NCBI GenBank assembly: GCA_964016985.1
Contig: OZ024824.1
Coordinates: 46,173,168-46,237,167, forward strand
Length of the DNA stretch: 64,000 nt
Reading direction: 5' to 3'
From: Anodontia alba
Taxonomy: Eukaryota; Mollusca; Bivalvia; Lucinida; Lucinidae
Below the pieces are notes generated by a model. It was not told the origin of the DNA. It saw nothing but the letters and a program-made list of their open reading frames with translations, and made no database searches. Every line of letters begins with the position of its first letter. Within the stretch, counting starts at the first letter, position 1. Of the stretch, positions 62,889 through 64,000 are shown piece by piece. The position numbers were made by a program, and so were the translations under genes.

Positions 62889-63068
62889 CTCTTGTCCAGC
62901 TGAACCCGGATATACCCTGACTTTGCAAACAGAAGAAGCCAACTGATCTGGATCTGCACTGTTTGCCATTAAGTATGTGAATTTATATCAACAATCTGGA
63001 TCAAGTAATCTGAATGGCTGAAAATTAGAAATGGGCGTGGCATCTTAATTTATTCAGCAGGACAAGGG
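62889..63068. repeat. CTCTTGTCCAGCTGAA MITE, copy 6, left core deleted
   Basis: TTAA at 62885-62888 and 63069-63072. TTTGCAAACAG joins directly to AAGAAGCCAACTG, so about 28 bases of one stem side are gone and the hairpin is lost. The rest matches copy 5 closely. Confidence 0.88.
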
Positions 63069-63113
63069 TTAAGTAGCAGATTCCTACTAAGAGTTATTGA
63101 ATTTTAACATTAC

Positions 63114-63297
63114 TGGCCTCGAATTGAACAACATCCATTCATGATGGGGAAAGACACCTTCACAAACATCAAATGTTTGTTCATAAATGACGAGAGATAT
63201 AGGAATGAACTGACAATTTAAAGATGATACCATATAGGGAAACTGAAGTGTTTCTTCTACTTGTAAGTTTGGAAACAAGTATTTCATGTCTTTCCTC
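63114..63297 (-). CDS. Candidate exon A of a minus-strand host gene
   Basis: Between an acceptor (CTGAATATGTAG, 63298-63309) and a GTAATG donor (63108-63113). Open with one leading base then 61 codons: RKDMKYLFPNLQVEETLQF, PYMVSSLNCQFIPISLVIYE, QTFDVCEGVFPHHEWMLFN, SRP. It ends in phase 0, as exon B requires. The frame would also stay open a further eight codons to a stop at 63087 if unspliced. Unique sequence between MITEs. Gene identity not recognised (see exon B for a tentative domain idea). Upstream exons would lie beyond the window. Confidence 0.5.
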
Positions 63298-63384
63298 CTA
63301 CATATTCAGATCAGAAATTTTAAATAAATAAAAATATGAACAGATTCCCAACTTTGACACCTCTTCACACACCAAAGTTTGCAA

Positions 63385-63475
63385 CAAAATGGCATATGCA
63401 TACAGTGCAGACCCAGATCAGACTGCTACTGAAGGCAGTCTAATCAACAGGGTCCAAATAGTTTGCTGTTGCATT
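63385..63475. repeat. GATCAG-type palindrome
   Basis: GTGCAGACCCAGATCAGACTGC / GGCAGTCTAATCAACAGGGTCC around TACTGAA. An old MITE core. Confidence 0.6.
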
Positions 63476-64000
63476 AAGAAACAAATACATAAAAAGCAAA
63501 ATTTACACCAAAGAAATATGGAATAAGGTGCTCAAAATTTTAGAACATTTATTGTAATTTGATTTTATCTCATAGTAAGAGAGCACTAATAATCAGACAT
63601 TTTACAAAGAATCTAATGGAAACTTTTGTCCTGATGTATTTGTTTAAATTATTGTCTGCTAATATCTAAATTAAGCAAGTTAAGAGCCCAATAAAGCTCG
63701 AGATAGAATGTTGCTTTGAAGATCAAAATTACTGATATTTTCTTATTTTTCCATCATAATATGTTGTAAGGCCCTTTAGAATTGCCTCAAAGAGCTGACT
63801 ATAATGAATCCTACAAAACAGATGTTTTTAGGAGGAATCAGAAAAACATGCCTTTGATGTTTCTTATCTGGAGCTCTAATATCAATACAGTTGCATAATA
63901 TGATAGAAAGGATCTTAACCTTTAGCACAGTCTCTCTTCTTAAAATCAGCAGATACCAAACTGAGTTTTTCCTGAAAATAAGGTTAAGAGAAACAAACTG
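63476..64000. other. No gene seen; two MITE scraps
   Basis: A decayed 'TTGTAAGGCCCTTTAGAATTGCCTCA' core at about 63750-63850 (family of the 22.5-kb MITE). The left end of a GACATTTCATGC-superfamily copy (TTTAGCACAGTCTCTC, AATCAGCAGATACC) is cut by the window edge. Confidence 0.5.

Noticed and set aside
63087..63113. Reading exon A through to the stop at 63087 as a terminal exon
   Set aside because: A GTAATG donor at 63113 gives a phase match with exon B; kept as the alternative if no junction is found.

Overview
This window looks like nuclear DNA of a marine invertebrate, most likely a bivalve mollusc. It is AT-rich, has no operons or dense coding, and is full of microsatellites, poly(A)/poly(T) tracts, tRNA-derived SINEs, palindromic miniature inverted-repeat elements (MITEs) and degenerate transposons. 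The species guess rests on repeat style: elements ending in hairpins followed by GAGCTAAAAA or in CAACTTCTTCGAAGTTG, and SINE tails resembling mollusc types. No complete host gene can be read.

Layout. 1-3.1 kb: minus-strand non-LTR retrotransposon (endonuclease plus reverse transcriptase, two frameshifts), running off the left edge. 5.1-7.6 kb: a long palindromic repeat whose left arm is split by a dead mariner (DD34D) at a TA and whose centre holds another dispersed repeat. 8.8-9.1 kb: SINE. 11.3-12.9 kb: a Tc1-like (DD34E) transposon with perfect 26-bp terminal repeats, inserted in the first of two tRNA-like repeat units. 14.7-15.5 kb and 19.4-19.5 kb: Helitron-like tails. 17.7-18.25 kb: two copies of a short element with a pol III tRNA-like promoter and inverted ends. 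20-31 kb: sparse, with weak open frames, tandem duplications and some CpG-bearing unique stretches. 31-42 kb: more tandem duplications, SINE pieces, a 1.9-kb interval bounded by CCCCTAGGGG palindromes and a large heptamer inverted repeat. 42-64 kb: a dense field of palindromic MITEs, many bounded by TTAA.

The most notable result is that at least three TTAA-bounded MITE families with unrelated ends share nearly the same central palindrome (GCAAACAGTGTAGATCCAG and its inverse). They nest in one another at TTAA sites, which gives a readable insertion order. Hidden between them on the minus strand at 59-63.3 kb are short open segments with good splice signals and compatible phases. I read these as exons of a real host gene whose introns have filled with MITEs. 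A 90-codon minus-strand frame at 57 kb may belong to the same gene. A plus-strand GC-box/TATA/ATG/donor arrangement at 49.75-49.92 kb is a possible promoter and first exon.

The exon, promoter and Helitron calls are inference from sequence pattern alone. The transposase, reverse transcriptase, terminal-repeat and tandem-duplication calls are read directly.
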